46,239 bases of DNA from Paenibacillus sp. JCM 18996 (GCA_001313085.1 BBFE01000031.1:1-46239), one strand, 5' to 3'; counted from the stretch's first letter, positions 10,027 through 19,969 are shown. Numbers and translations are program-made. Notes: generated by a model not told the origin, from the letters alone.

Positions 10027-10362
10027 TCAAGACTTCGTTTGATTGGCTTTCCATCTATTATACTCCAGAAATTCTTCGAACTCGCGCTTCGATACTCCGG
10101 AGGCCATCGCTTCGCGGACAAGCTGAGTCCATTCTGGATCCAATTCAAGTTCAGAGGAAGTTACTTTAGGGGTATGTAGGAACGTCTCGATTGGCACATG
10201 CAGAACTTCGGATATTTTCTCGAGAAAATGAATGGAGGGATTGGACTGAATGTCCCTTTCTATCGTGCTAAGGTAAGACTTCGCTACACCGGCTTTCTCG
10301 GCCAACTCGGTCAGAGAGAGTCCCCTTTCGGTGCGAAGCTGTTTTACCCGTTTACCAATCAT
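10027..10362 (-). CDS. sinR: SinR-like biofilm master regulator
   Basis: 111 residues, unbroken. Residues 1-62 are an XRE-type helix-turn-helix (IGKRVKQLRTERGLSLTELA, then AGVAKSYLSTIERD). The C-terminal part, DPEWTQLVREAMASGVSKRE followed by FEEFLEYNRWK, is the short helical dimerisation domain that SinR shares with SinI. In B. subtilis SinR represses exopolysaccharide and matrix operons and is antagonised by SinI. The gene lies tail-to-tail with the exopolysaccharide operon and downstream of a SinI-like gene on the same strand. An AGGAGGAG site precedes the ATG. Confidence 0.88.
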   Translation of the reverse strand: MIGKRVKQLRTERGLSLTELAEKAGVAKSYLSTIERDIQSNPSIHFLEKISEVLHVPIETFLHTPKVTSSELELDPEWTQLVREAMASGVSKREFEEFLEYNRWKANQTKS

Positions 10363-10419
10363 TGTTACTCCTCCTGAATCGAACCGTGGGTTAATAAATA
10401 AATAATTAAGAATAATAAC

Positions 10420-10428
10420 ATTGTACCA
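10420..10428 (-). promoter_or_regulatory. extended -10 of the sinR promoter
   Basis: Read on the minus strand, TGGTACAAT is a TGn-extended sigma-A -10 box about 58 bases before the sinR start codon. The flanks are very AT-rich. No clear -35 box is present 17 bases upstream, which an extended -10 can tolerate. Confidence 0.5.
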
Positions 10429-10492
10429 AAAAAATAGCGCTTTTGTGCAGATGTTCCTTAATAATTCAATAATAATTCGATAACATAACCAT

Positions 10493-10562
10493 ACGGATAC
10501 CGGTGAGACTCCATATGGCTAAAGCCTTAGAATCTTAGCCGGTTGGTACCGACCGCAGTCCG
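10493..10562. other. unexplained structured element between sinI and sinR
   Basis: Several nested complementarities lie close together: outer ACGGA/TCCGT (10493-10497, 10558-10562), GGCTAA/TTAGCC, and a GGTTGG-TA-CCGACC hairpin with one G-T pair. The folded form would be a junction of stems, as in structured RNAs. It lies upstream of the sinR promoter. No known riboswitch consensus could be matched. Confidence 0.35.
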
Positions 10563-10647
10563 TTTCCGGCTTCATTTATATTCTTGTCCCATAGTTCGAT
10601 TGTACCAGTTTGGAATATAACTGCAACAAAAAAATATGTTAAAATAT

Positions 10648-10685
10648 AGGACAATTAGGCTGTCTTCAGACAGCCTAATTGTCCT
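10648..10685 (-). terminator. terminator of the sinI transcript
   Basis: AGGACAATTAGGCTGTCT and AGACAGCCTAATTGTCCT form a perfect 18-base stem. On the minus strand it is followed by ATATTTTAACATATTTTTTT, a T-rich although not continuous tail. It would separate sinI from sinR. Confidence 0.75.
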
Positions 10686-10838
10686 AAGCCGATTTATTCC
10701 ATGCCTGAAGGCGAGAACTCGCCGGCTGGATATTCTGCAAGCTCTCGTCCTTAGCTGCCAAGGGGAAAGAAGAAGGTCGGCTCACGCGGCGCGGACATAC
10801 TGAAAACAACGGGGAAACTGCGCCTTATGTACGCCCGG

Positions 10839-11007
10839 TTAAGAATTGTAGAGGACAGATTCCTGGTCGGTTTTCTCTTGTGCCGAGGCTTCCCATAGGA
10901 ACACGCGGATTTCCTCGATCGAAAAAACCCATACTGCGTGCCTGCAGAATAAGATATGCCCATTCGTCATCCAAGATTTCATTAGTTTCGAGGTTGTTGA
11001 AATTCAT
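10839..11007 (-). CDS. sinI: SinI-like antirepressor
   Basis: About 55 residues after repair of one extra base in the A run 10922-10927. ATG at 11007 is chosen because a consensus AAAGGAGGT lies 11 bases upstream; an in-frame TTG at 11049 lacks such a site. The core ILDDEWAYLILQARSMGFSI followed by EEIRVFLWEAS matches the SinI/SinR dimerisation helices (B. subtilis SinI has LDQEWVELM...EI). B. subtilis SinI is 57 residues and sequesters SinR. The order sinI-sinR on one strand is conserved, but here about 475 bases and a terminator separate them, so each has its own promoter. Confidence 0.8.
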
Positions 11008-11475
11008 GCCTTCCAGCACCTCCTTTATCTTTTTTTTCTTGTTAGTCAAAGACTACGGCGGTGTTCTACGCTAATGTTCTTCTGAGCTTCCATTATGTAT
11101 CACTGATGTGGTGGTAATTGGGTACCGGGCACAACCGGATTGACGCGACCCATCATATGATTCGAAGAGCCTGCCCGGTTTGTGGGAGTTGCAATTGTAA
11201 ATTTTTTTTAATGAACATCCATCGCCTAAAATAGCAAAAAAGCCCCAAGGGCAGGACTTTTTTTTACACATAATAATGGTCTGCAAAAGCGCGCATATAT
11301 TATTTACACCGGGAGCGGCCTTTTGAAACATCTTTTTTTAAAAAAAATCTTGACGCAAAAAAAGCGGCTGGGAAGCTCTCTTGTATTTGGGAAATATCTG
11401 GAATATGATGTGGAGGGATAGTGCCGAAAGCCTTCGCGCAGCAATTTAAGCGAAAAGCTGCAGGAGAGTGTATGC
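11008..11475. other. intergenic region, no gene seen
   Basis: It holds the sinI promoter region and the leader of the hydrolase gene. Long A/T runs at about 11202-11208, 11261-11269 and 11330-11348 are the main feature. Open frames here have no family resemblance and no ribosome binding site. Confidence 0.5.
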
Positions 11476-12414
11476 ATGAGCTGGATATGGTGGATTATAG
11501 CGGTTCTGCTGATTGCGATGGCCATTGTGGGTTTTTATTTTTTCCGGATTGGTGATCAGAATCAAACTCGTCCCGAACGAGAATATTCTGCGGGATGAAA
11601 TTGCGGCGGGCCGGATTGACAAGGCTGCTTTTGACGCGCTTACAAGAGAAGAGGTAACGATTCAATCGCCTTTCGGCTACAAGCTGTACGGGTTGTTTTT
11701 TTTCCGGTCGAGCGTTCCCGTAAAACTTTAATTATCGCCCATGGAGTGACCAGTTCTTTGTACGGTTCCGTGAAGTATATGAATATGTTTCTGAAACGGG
11801 GCTATAACGTGCTGATCTACGACCACCGCAGGCACGGAAGAAGCGGGGGAACCGATACGACATACGGGTATTATGAGAAGGTGGACCTCAAAGCGTGCAC
11901 AGACTGGGTGCTGCAAAAAATGCGGAGCGGACAGCGAAGTCGGCATTCTCGGAGAATCGATGGGAGCGGCGACGGCTCTGCAGCATGCAGCGATCGATCC
12001 GCGGGCGGCGTTCTATATTCTGGATTGCCCTTACTCGGACTTTTTTCGCTCAGGTGGCGTACCGCCTGAAAGTGGAATACGGGCTCCCCGAGTTCCCTCT
12101 GCTTTTCATTGCCGACTTATTCGTCAAACTGAGATCGGGCATGTCGCTGCGGCAAATTTCGCCAATCCGGGACTTGGATGGCTTGACGACGCCTATGTTT
12201 TTCATACACGGCAAGGAAGACACGTATATTCCCCCGCAAATGAGCATTGACATGTTTAAAGCTAAGCAAGGGCTGAAGAAGCTCTATCTGGCTCCCAATG
12301 CAGACCATGCCGAGGCTTATTACAAAAAATCCGGAGGAGTATGACCGTTTGGTCGGAGAATTTCTACAAGAGGTCGAGAGTGCCGGAAAGAGTTCGAAGA
12401 CGGCGGTTGTCTGA
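11476..12414 (+). CDS. alpha/beta hydrolase, YqkD-like, membrane-anchored
   Basis: About 310 residues. The start at 11476 has AGGAGAG seven bases upstream and opens with one membrane helix ([20 protein letters not shown]). The hydrolase fold follows: IIAHGVTSS (oxyanion region), [20 protein letters not shown] with the nucleophile Ser, [10 protein letters not shown] with the acid Asp, and NADHAEAY with the catalytic His. Five breaks all fall in A/T runs: about 11540-11545, 11696-11703, 11915-11920, 12041-12046 and 12325-12330. Each is repaired by removing one or two bases. The substrate is unknown; B. subtilis YqkD is the nearest family I can name. Confidence 0.85.
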
Positions 12415-12492
12415 CCGGAGGTTATCGGTCCGACCGGCTGGTCATCTGCTCACCGAGTATCGTACATAATGCACCCGATAGATAGTAAAAGA

Positions 12493-12526
12493 GGCTGAGC
12501 GCGCAGGTTTCCTGTGCTACTCAGCC
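12493..12526 (-). terminator. terminator of the SLH protein gene
   Basis: Imperfect stem GGCTGAG...CTCAGCC with inner GCGCAGG-TTT-CCTGTGC. On the minus strand it is followed by CTCTTTTAC. It lies 40 bases beyond the SLH gene stop and may also end the hydrolase transcript. Confidence 0.6.
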
Positions 12527-12566
12527 GGATTTGTCAGTTCATCGCCATGCTCTTCCGGCGGCAGTC

Positions 12567-13850
12567 TTATTTATTTAGCTTGACGATCAAGCTGGATAAA
12601 TAATACCCGCTGGGACGGTTGGATTTGGCGTCTCTAAGCTGGGTGATCAGGGTCATGCTTTGAATGCCGTTTAAAGGAATCGTCTTGGGCAGCTCTTCCG
12701 AGTGCAGGAAGCCTTGTTTGCCGTCGAACAGAAGGTTCAAATCCACCTTATCGTTGGACACGATGGACAGGGTAACCGAAGTGTAGCCGGCTGTGTTTAT
12801 TGCAGTATTAATCTCCCCATCCTTGTAAAGGTCCTGCACAATGCCTCCCTTTCCGTCGAAGGCCTGCACCGGAGAAGGCGTTTGGCTCGGGTTCTGCCCC
12901 GGATAGTCAGGGACTGGTCTCGCGGAATTTGGCTGTTTCGGCTGCGGCTGCGCGGCTGTGAACACCGGAGCCGGAGGGAAGCTGGAATACTGTCCGATGA
13001 CACCTTTGGCGGACAGGTAATTGAAGATCCGCTGGAGGATCGTCACAGCCTCCGCCCGGGAGATGGCTGACTGCGGCTTGAATTTTCCCTGCGCGTCGGC
13101 GGTCAGTATGCCGCTCGTATGCAATCCGGCTAAGGCACGCGCTTTAATCGCGGAGACGTCGTCGGTGATGCTGCAGCCTGTTGTATCCTTGATCATGTAA
13201 ATCGGATAGATGGCGCTTTTGCCGTACAAGGAACCGTCCACCGCGCGACCCGTGGTCCCATATCTTCCGTCCGCCTGCACCGCGCCGCTTTGATCCTCTT
13301 GACGGGCGAATACCTTGAACTCCACATCTTTCATTGATGTGATCACGGAACACACCGCATTGCCGTTCTCCACATGATTGACCAAAGCCCCGTCAAAGAA
13401 CACTCCCATCCACTCTGCGAACTGATACCGGCTTACCTGACGGTCCGGCTGAAACAGCAGCTTACCCGTATCGGGGTCATAAAATAAGCCGTTGTTAACA
13501 AACGTACCGTCGTACAAGTCGGAGATGTCATTATAAGCCCAATGATCCGCCGGCACATCGTTGAAGCCGGTGAGCTTGTTTGCGGCGCCCAGGTTCGGCC
13601 GGTATTTATCGAAAAGGCGGTGGATCATCGCAGTCAATTCCGCGCGGGACACTCCCCTGGCCGGATTGAATTTGCCGTCGGGCGGATAACCGTTGATAAC
13701 GTTCCGGTCTTTCATGAAGTTGATTGAATCCAATGCCCAGGCGTACTGTTTATCATCGATGTCGATGAAGCCTGACGCGGCGCGGACGGGAGACAGCGGC
13801 GCAAGGAAGGCGAGCAGCAGCAGGGCTGCGAGAGTAGAAGCGAGCTTCAT
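12567..13850 (-). CDS. secreted S-layer homology (SLH) domain protein
   Basis: 427 residues, unbroken. The signal peptide is MKLASTLAALLLLAFLAPLSPVRA, cut after ARA-like VRA. SLH repeats follow: residues about 27-85 (FIDIDDKQYAWALDSINFMK, then INGYPPDGKFNPARGVSRAE), about 90-150 (FNDVPADHWAYNDISDLYDG) and about 225-285 (ALAGLHTSGILTADAQGKFK, then PQSAISRAEAVTIL). A Pro/Gln-rich linker then leads to a C-terminal beta-rich domain of about 90 residues that is not recognised. SLH domains bind pyruvylated secondary wall polymers, so the protein is displayed on the wall. GGAGGGA precedes the start. Confidence 0.88.
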   Translation of the reverse strand: MKLASTLAALLLLAFLAPLSPVRAASGFIDIDDKQYAWALDSINFMKDRNVINGYPPDGKFNPARGVSRAELTAMIHRLFDKYRPNLGAANKLTGFNDVPADHWAYNDISDLYDGTFVNNGLFYDPDTGKLLFQPDRQVSRYQFAEWMGVFFDGALVNHVENGNAVCSVITSMKDVEFKVFARQEDQSGAVQADGRYGTTGRAVDGSLYGKSAIYPIYMIKDTTGCSITDDVSAIKARALAGLHTSGILTADAQGKFKPQSAISRAEAVTILQRIFNYLSAKGVIGQYSSFPPAPVFTAAQPQPKQPNSARPVPDYPGQNPSQTPSPVQAFDGKGGIVQDLYKDGEINTAINTAGYTSVTLSIVSNDKVDLNLLFDGKQGFLHSEELPKTIPLNGIQSMTLITQLRDAKSNRPSGYYLSSLIVKLNK

Positions 13851-14121
13851 ATGGTTATCCCTCCAAATTAATGGCTATGTACCGTTGGTTCTATTTTTTA
13901 TATCGGATTCTGTCCGTCGCATTGTTACTGCTTGCTTTTAGAGGTACTTTTTTTTCGGGAGTCCGATGCTTATTTTTTTTGAAATATAACCAGGCCAGGA
14001 TGTTGACAGAGCGGCGTCTTTGGAGTAAAGGAAATAGAAGAAGGTGCCAACGTCCGCCTGCATTTTACGGCATAAGCCTTGAAGCTGTCTCACTTTGGAA
14101 ACACAGGGTGGTTTTTTACGG
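13851..14121. other. divergent intergenic region
   Basis: It carries the SLH gene promoter on the minus strand and a TTGACA box at 14003-14008 for the plus strand, with a poor -10. No gene is seen. Confidence 0.4.
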
Positions 14122-14979
14122 ATGGAGAAGAATTCGATTCAAATAGGGTTGGCGGGCTGGGGAGATCATGCGGACCTGTACGGGGAAGGAACCGGCGGCC
14201 GAAGCAAGCTGGAAATGTACAGCGCGTATTTTCCCACGGTGGAGGTGGACAGCTCGTTCTATGCGGTGCAGCCTCAGAGAAACTACACTAAATGGGTGGA
14301 GGAGACGCTCCCGGCTTTGGCTTTCTCATCAAGGCATATCAGGGAATGACGGGGCATCTAAGAGGGAAGATTCCTTACGACAACCCGGAGGAAATGTTCC
14401 GGGAGTTTAAAAAAATCCATCGCACCGGTTGTAGATTCCGGGAAACTGAAGGCCGTCCTGTTCCAATTTCCGCCTTGGTTTGATTGCACGTGGGAGAACG
14501 TGGACACGCTGCGGGGAGCCAAAAGGATGATGGAGAGCCTGCCCGCCGCGCTGGAGTTTCGACACCAGAGCTGGTTTACGCCGAATATGAGGGAGAAGAC
14601 GCTGGCCTTTATGGAGCGGGAGGGCTGGATTCACAGCGTTTGCGACGAACCGCAGGCCGGCATCGGCTCGATTCCCGCTGTGCTTCATCCGACACACGAA
14701 GAGCTGACGGTGGTAAGGTTCCACGGACGCAACGTCCAGGGATGGAACCGGAACGGTCAGGACAATTGGCGGGAGGTGCGATATCTGTACCGTTACAGCG
14801 CAGAAGAGCTGCTGGAGTGGAAGGACAATCTGCAGCGGCTGTTGGAGAATACGAAGCAATTGTGCGTCATCTTCAACAACAATTCAGGCGGCCACGCGGC
14901 GGCTAACGCCAGGCAGCTGATTTCCTTATTGGGCCTGGACTATGACGGACTTGCTCCCAGGCAGCTGGATTTATTCTGA
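14122..14979 (+). CDS. DUF72 family protein (YunF-like)
   Basis: About 285 residues, a TIM-barrel protein of unknown function. [16 protein letters not shown] at the start, [27 protein letters not shown] and VRFHGRN are hallmarks of the family. ATG at 14122 is chosen from the family's usual N-terminus, but its ribosome binding site is weak and an in-frame TTG at 14095 is an alternative. Breaks are near 14312 (G/C cluster, one base missing) and at the A run 14410-14416. Its last nine bases overlap the end of the convergent rocD gene. Confidence 0.85.
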
Positions 14980-16176
14980 CGGAACTGCGAATACATCGTG
15001 GATCCGCTCCATGGCCCAGTCCAGCTCCTCCTTCGTAATGACGAGCGGCGGGGCGAAGCGGATGATGTTCTCGTGGGTCTCCTTGCAGAGGAGGCCTTTT
15101 TTTTCTTTGAGCGCTTCGCAGAAGGGGCGGGCCGCGATTGTAAGCTCGACGCCGATAAACAAGCCGCGGCCGCGGACTTCCTTGATGGCGGGATGAGTCA
15201 TTGTCCGCAGCCGCCCGAGGAGATAGGCGCCGAGCGTAAGGGACCGTTCGGCTAGCTTTTCCTCTGCGAGCACTTCCAAGGCGGCGCACGCGACGGCGCA
15301 GCGAGCGGATTGCCGCCGAAGGTGGAGCCGTGCGCGCCGGGTGTGAACACGCCGAGAATCTCGCGGTCGGCGGCTACGGCGGAAACAGGCAAGACGCCGC
15401 CGCCCAGCGCTTTGCCGAGAATGTAGAGATCGGGCACGACGCTTTCCCAATCGCAGGCCATCGCTTTTCCGGTGCGCCCGAAGCCGGTCTGGATTTCATC
15501 CGCCATGAACAGCACTTTGTGCTGGCGGCACAGCTCGCGGGCTTCCCGCAGGTAGCCGTCCGGCGGAATGACGATGCCCGCTTCGCCCTGAATCGGCTCT
15601 ACTAGAAAGGCCGCCGTGTCGGGTGTTATGGCTCCGCGCAGCGCCTCGAGATCGCCGTAAGGGATGAGGCGAAAGCCCGGTGTGAACGGGCCGAAGCCGT
15701 CGCGGTACTCCTCTGTGGAGGAGAAGGAGGTGACGGTGACGGTGCGGCCGTGGAAATTTCCTTCGCAGACGATAATTTCCGCACGTCCGTCCGGAATGCC
15801 TTTGTGCCTGTAACCCCAGCGCCGAGCCGCTTTGACCGCGGTTTCCACCGCTTCGGCTCCTGTATTCATCGGCAGAATCGCCGGTTTACCGGTATAGGCG
15901 GCGAGCTTCGCATAGAAGCGGCTGAGCGGCTCGCTGTAAAAGGCCCGCGACGTCAGAGTCACCTGCTCGGCTGATCCTTCAGTGCTGAATGATCCGCGGA
16001 TGGCGGTGGCCGTGATTGAGCGCGGAATACGCGCTGAGCATATCCATATAGCGGCGGCCCTCCGGGTCATCGACCCACACGCCGGAGGCTTTGGCGACGA
16101 CGACGGGGAGCGGGTGATAGTTGGGAGCGCCGTATTTTTTTCCGTTTCTTCGATAATCTTTTTTCGTCTGTGTCAC
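14971..16176 (-). CDS. rocD: ornithine aminotransferase
   Basis: About 400 residues, a class III PLP transaminase converting ornithine and 2-oxoglutarate to glutamate semialdehyde/P5C and glutamate. GTG at 16176 follows AAAGGAGGATC. Visible motifs: [28 protein letters not shown] (PLP phosphate), [41 protein letters not shown] with the PLP Lys, and [11 protein letters not shown]. Two A runs just after the start (about 16134-16140 and 16159-16164) together shift by three and restore the frame. Further breaks lie near 15985, 15290 and the T run about 15097-15104. It shares the strand with the proline dehydrogenase gene 18 bases upstream. Confidence 0.92.
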
Positions 16177-16194
16177 TGGGATCCTCCTTTATGC

Positions 16195-17118
16195 TTACCT
16201 TTTGGCCATATTTTTCAATACGAACCATACATTCGCCGGCCTCTCCGCCAGACGCCTGACAAAATACGGGTACCACATACGGCCGTAAGGAACGTAGCAT
16301 CTAACCTTATAGCCTTGGGAAGCGAGGTGGGCCTGAAGCCCGGTCCTGATTCCATACAGCATCTGGAACTCGAAGCGTGAGCTGTCTATGTTACCGGCGT
16401 ATGCCTTGGTCCATTCGATGATCTCCTCGTCATGGGTCGCCACTGCCGTATAGGCACCGCTGTCCAAACACGCGGCGATCAGCTGCGGAAATTGTAGTTC
16501 ACCTCCCACATCTCACGGTAAGCGATATTCTCAGGCTCTTTATAAGCGCCTTTTACCAGCCGGAGACTGATTCCTACGTCCGTCAGCTGCCTCGCATCCT
16601 CGTGGGACCTGTACAGGCTGGCTTGAATGACGGCGCCCGCATTGCCCAGCCCTTCTTGGTGAAGGCGTCTCACAATGTCTATCGTACCGTCGGTGTAGGG
16701 GCTGTTCTCCATATCCAGTCTTACAAAATTGCCCAACTCGCGGGCCCGCACAACGACGCTGCGGATATTCGCGAAGGCCGCTTCCCGATCCAGAGCGAGG
16801 CCCATTTGCGTGGGCTTTAGCGAAACATTGGAGCGCAATTTTTTCCCGTTCAATGGCTTCCAGCAGCTTTATATACTCGTTCCGGCATGTCCTCGCCTCC
16901 CATAAATCCGAGACTCCTTCGCCCAAATAGTCTAAGGTGGCGTGTATCCCCTGTTCGTTCAGCAGACGGACCGCCTGCATCGCTTCTTCCATAGTTTCCC
17001 CGGCAACGAATTTTCCTGCGCCCAGCTTCATTCCGAACTTGAGAGCAGCCGCTTCGGCGGCTTTATTCCCTGCAAGAGCCAGCAGCATTCCGCGAAATAT
17101 TCTTGTTTTAAAATCCAT
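16195..17118 (-). CDS. putB: proline dehydrogenase
   Basis: About 307 residues, a monofunctional FAD enzyme that oxidises proline to pyrroline-5-carboxylate. The barrel motifs are readable: VSLKPTQMGLALD, VRLDMENSPYTDGT, RLVKGAYKEPENIAY, ATHDEEII, FEFQMLYGIR and YVPYGRMWYPYFVRRLAERP near the C-terminus. Breaks lie at about 16838-16843 (T run within the KKLRSN region) and near 16495. It is the first gene of an operon with rocD and is transcribed away from pruA. Confidence 0.92.
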
Positions 17119-17202
17119 ATGCTCGAACTCCTATCCATGTTTGTTCATTCCAGTGCATTTTCCGTCGTAGTGGCGTCCTGATTATTTCCTGCTAATTTCT
17201 AT

Positions 17203-17219
17203 ATATGTGTCATACATAT
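17203..17219. promoter_or_regulatory. palindrome in the putB/pruA divergent promoter
   Basis: ATATGT-GTCAT-ACATAT is a perfect six-base inverted repeat, about 50 bases before the pruA start and about 85 before the putB start. It is a candidate operator for joint control of proline use. No sigma-54 type promoter was found. Confidence 0.4.
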
Positions 17220-17269
17220 TAGTAGACACCGCAGCGCACCAGAAATTCGCAAGGGAGATGAAAGAGAAC

Positions 17270-18815
17270 ATGATGGAGCCGTTCCGCAACGAACCTTTCA
17301 CCGATTTCACAGACGGGGACAATAAAAAAATCCTTCCGGGCCGCATTAGACCAGGTTACGCGGCAGCTTGGACAGGAGTATGCCGTTATTATAAGCGGGG
17401 AGCGTATTCTCACCGGCCGCAAATCCGCTTCCATCAATCCGGCGCGAATTTCGCAGGTGATCGGGGAAGTATACCAGGCCGATAAGCCGCTCGCGGACAA
17501 AGCCGTTAGCAGGGCAGCGGAGCTTATGCGTCATGGTCGCGGGTGAAGCCCGGCCAAAGAGCGCGCTATTTATACAAAACGGCGGCGCTGCTAAGGCAGA
17601 GAAAGTATGAATTCTCCGCCTGGATGGTGCTGGAGTCCGGCAAAAGCTGGCAGGAAGCCGACGCGGATACGGCTGAGGCGATCGATTTTCTGGAATTTTA
17701 TGGCCGCGAGATGGAGCGGCTGGGAAGCAGGCAGCCGCTCACCCGGATTCCCGGCGAGGATAACGAGCTGACGTATATTCCGCTGGGCGTCGGCATTGTG
17801 ATCCCTCCCTGGAATTTCCCGTTGGCGATTACGGTTGGCATGACCATGGCTGCCGTAGCGGCAGGCAATACGGTGGTGCTGAAGCCGGCCAGCCCCACCC
17901 CCGTCATAGCGGCGAAGTTCGTCGAGCTGCTTGATGAGGCGGGCCTGCCTGACGGCGTGGTCAATTATTTACCGGGGGCGGGCGGCGAAATCGGAGACAC
18001 GCTGGTCGACCATCCGCTGGCCCGGTTCGTTTCTTTCACCGGTTCGAGGGAGATCGGGCTGCGCATCAATGAAAGGGCCGCCCGCGCCCAGCCGGGCCAG
18101 AAGTGGATCAAACGGGTCGTCGCGGAGATGGGCGGCAAGGATGCCATTGTCGTGGACAGCGGCAGCGACCTGGAGCTTGCAGCCGAGGCAATCGCCGCTT
18201 CCGCTTTCGGCTTCTCCGGCCAAAAATGTTCCGCTTGCTCGCGCGCAATTGTTCATTCTTCTGTGTATAACGAGGTGCTGCACAAAGTTGTGTCGCGCGC
18301 TCAGGCTTTGCGTGTCGGCGATCCCGCAGATCCAGCGTGCTTCACCGGGCCCGTGATTGACAACAACGCCTACAAGAAAATTCAGCAATACATCGAAATC
18401 GGGAAAAAGGAAGGACGGCTGGCGCTCGGAGGCGGCACGGGAGACGAGTCGGGGTATTTTATCGAGCCGACCGTTTTCGCGGATGTGCATCCTGAAGCTG
18501 CATAGCCCAGGAAGAAATATTCGGGCCGGTGCTCGCTTTTATCAGGGCGTCTTCCTTCGAGCATGCACTGGAGATCGCCAACAATACCGATTACGGCCTG
18601 ACCGGCTCGGTGTTTTCGCTGAGCAGGACGAATCTGGAAAAGGCCCGTGAGCAGTTCCATGCAGGCAACCTTTATTTCAACCGCAAATGCACGGGAGCCC
18701 TGGTCGCGTCCATCCCTTCGGCGGCTTCAACATGTCGGGGACGGATTCAAAAGCGGGAGGACGTGACTACTTGCTGCTGTTCACACAGGCAAAGGTCGTT
18801 TCCGAACGGATGTGA
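17270..18815 (+). CDS. pruA: 1-pyrroline-5-carboxylate dehydrogenase
   Basis: About 515 residues, the NAD-dependent aldehyde dehydrogenase that makes glutamate from P5C. It starts [13 protein letters not shown], as in the RocA/PruA group. Key parts are [62 protein letters not shown] with the general-base Glu, [12 protein letters not shown] with the nucleophile Cys, EEIFGPVLA and [17 protein letters not shown]. Breaks lie at the A run about 17325-17331, near 17535, near 18505 and near 18705; the last three are single bases missing in G/C clusters. It completes the pathway begun by the divergent putB and rocD genes. Confidence 0.93.
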
Positions 18816-18936
18816 CTGCCAATATTTGTGCGTTTCGTTATAACGAACAATGCTTTATAATAAGATTTAGTAAACGAAGTGTATGGAGAACACTTGGTTT
18901 GCAATTACGGATAAATTTTTTTCTTCTACTTTGTAG

Positions 18937-18975
18937 AACCCTCTTCTGCACGGGAGGAGGGATATTTTGTTTTAT
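18937..18975 (+). terminator. terminator of pruA
   Basis: CCCTCTTC pairs with GGGAGGAGGG (one G-T pair) around a TGCACG loop and is followed by ATATTTTGTTTTAT. It lies about 120 bases after the pruA stop. Confidence 0.65.
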
Positions 18976-19428
18976 GGGCGGCATATAGATGTAGCAAGTC
19001 GGCTGCTGCAGCGGGTTGTAAAAAAATTCATGAAACCGCTGCCCGGCCCCATCCGGAGGAGTGGAGCATCCACAATACCGCATTAGCGGAATAAAATTCC
19101 TCTAATTTCGGGAAATAGTCAGGGGAGGGAGGACAGCTTGAGGAAAGCGACTGGATTAGTCCCGTCAGGGGAAATTCTGTGGGAGCAACCGGTAAATAAT
19201 GCAGGAAGCGGGAAGTCCGGAGTAAATTCAAAAAAAAGAAAAAAGGGTGTGAGGTGGTTAAGTTCATTTGCCGCCTTTAGTGTCATTTTTTCCCGATGCT
19301 TAACCTCATCAAGAAACACGATACAACACCGCTGGTGCCCCGTACCCTTTTCTTCCCACGCGCAATAGTTTGCTTTACTTCAACGGACGTCGCCAAGCTT
19401 TTTTTCCTAAAACGCAGTCTGTAACGGG
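18976..19428. other. gene-free stretch between pruA and the DUF2621 gene
   Basis: About 450 bases. Small hairpins such as CCGC-ATTA-GCGG (19078-19089) are present, but no open frame has a family resemblance and no known riboswitch consensus fits. It is flanked by two convergent gene ends, so it may be decayed sequence. Confidence 0.4.
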
Positions 19429-19869
19429 TCAGCCGAGCAGGTGCTTATACGGGCTGTAATCGATGTTATTTTTTTCCAGAAATGAAATTAAGCTGTTGTA
19501 GTCTCTCTTCGGAGTAGCCAGGATATAGCCTTCCAGACAGTGCGCTTTCGTTACTTCTTTCGCGCCCCGCTCCAAAGCGAGCTGGCCGATTCTGGCGGCT
19601 ATCGAATGCTTGGCGATGTCACGAAACGGCGTCGGTACGGGAGAAACCAGCACATCGAGGAATTCCTTTGTCTCGTCGGTCCACAGCTCTCTCGAAGCCT
19701 CTACATAATGGTTCTGCCAATCCAGCTTGGACTTGCCGTCCGCCATGGGGAGCACTTTGAGAAATTTGCGGAACATAAAAAAAGCCGCCGACCGAGATAA
19801 ACGCAACCAGCACAAATACCCAGAAAAAAAGATAAACCACATAAAAGGAACGCTAGGAGCACTGCTCAA
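19429..19869 (-). CDS. DUF2621 family membrane protein (YneK-like)
   Basis: About 145 residues. The N-terminal helix reads MSSAPSVPFMWFIFFWVFVL, then VAFISVGGFFMFRKFLKVLP after removal of one base from each of the A runs 19823-19829 and about 19779-19785. The soluble part has DGKSKLDWQNHYVEASRELW, then LVSPVPTPFRDIAKHSIAA and GYILATPKRDYNSLISFLEK, as in B. subtilis YneK. Function is unknown. It is transcribed divergently from nfo. Confidence 0.82.
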   Translation of the reverse strand: MSSAPSVPFMWFIFFSGYLCWLRLSRSAAFFMFRKFLKVLPMADGKSKLDWQNHYVEASRELWTDETKEFLDVLVSPVPTPFRDIAKHSIAARIGQLALERGAKEVTKAHCLEGYILATPKRDYNSLISFLEKNNIDYSPYKHLLG

Positions 19870-19969
19870 GATAGTTCACCTCGGCAACATTATACCTTAT
19901 TTCTAGATTTATTTCGAGATTGCTAGTAAAATAAGAGGCAGTGCTAAATTGTAAAGGAGGCATGCTGGT

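Noticed and set aside
10493..10562. A c-di-GMP-I riboswitch upstream of sinR
   Set aside because: The invariant GCAAACC and GACGCAAAGCC core elements are absent on both strands.
18976..19428. A cobalamin, c-di-AMP or other riboswitch in the gap after pruA
   Set aside because: Only scattered short similarities were found, and no plus-strand gene lies downstream to be controlled.
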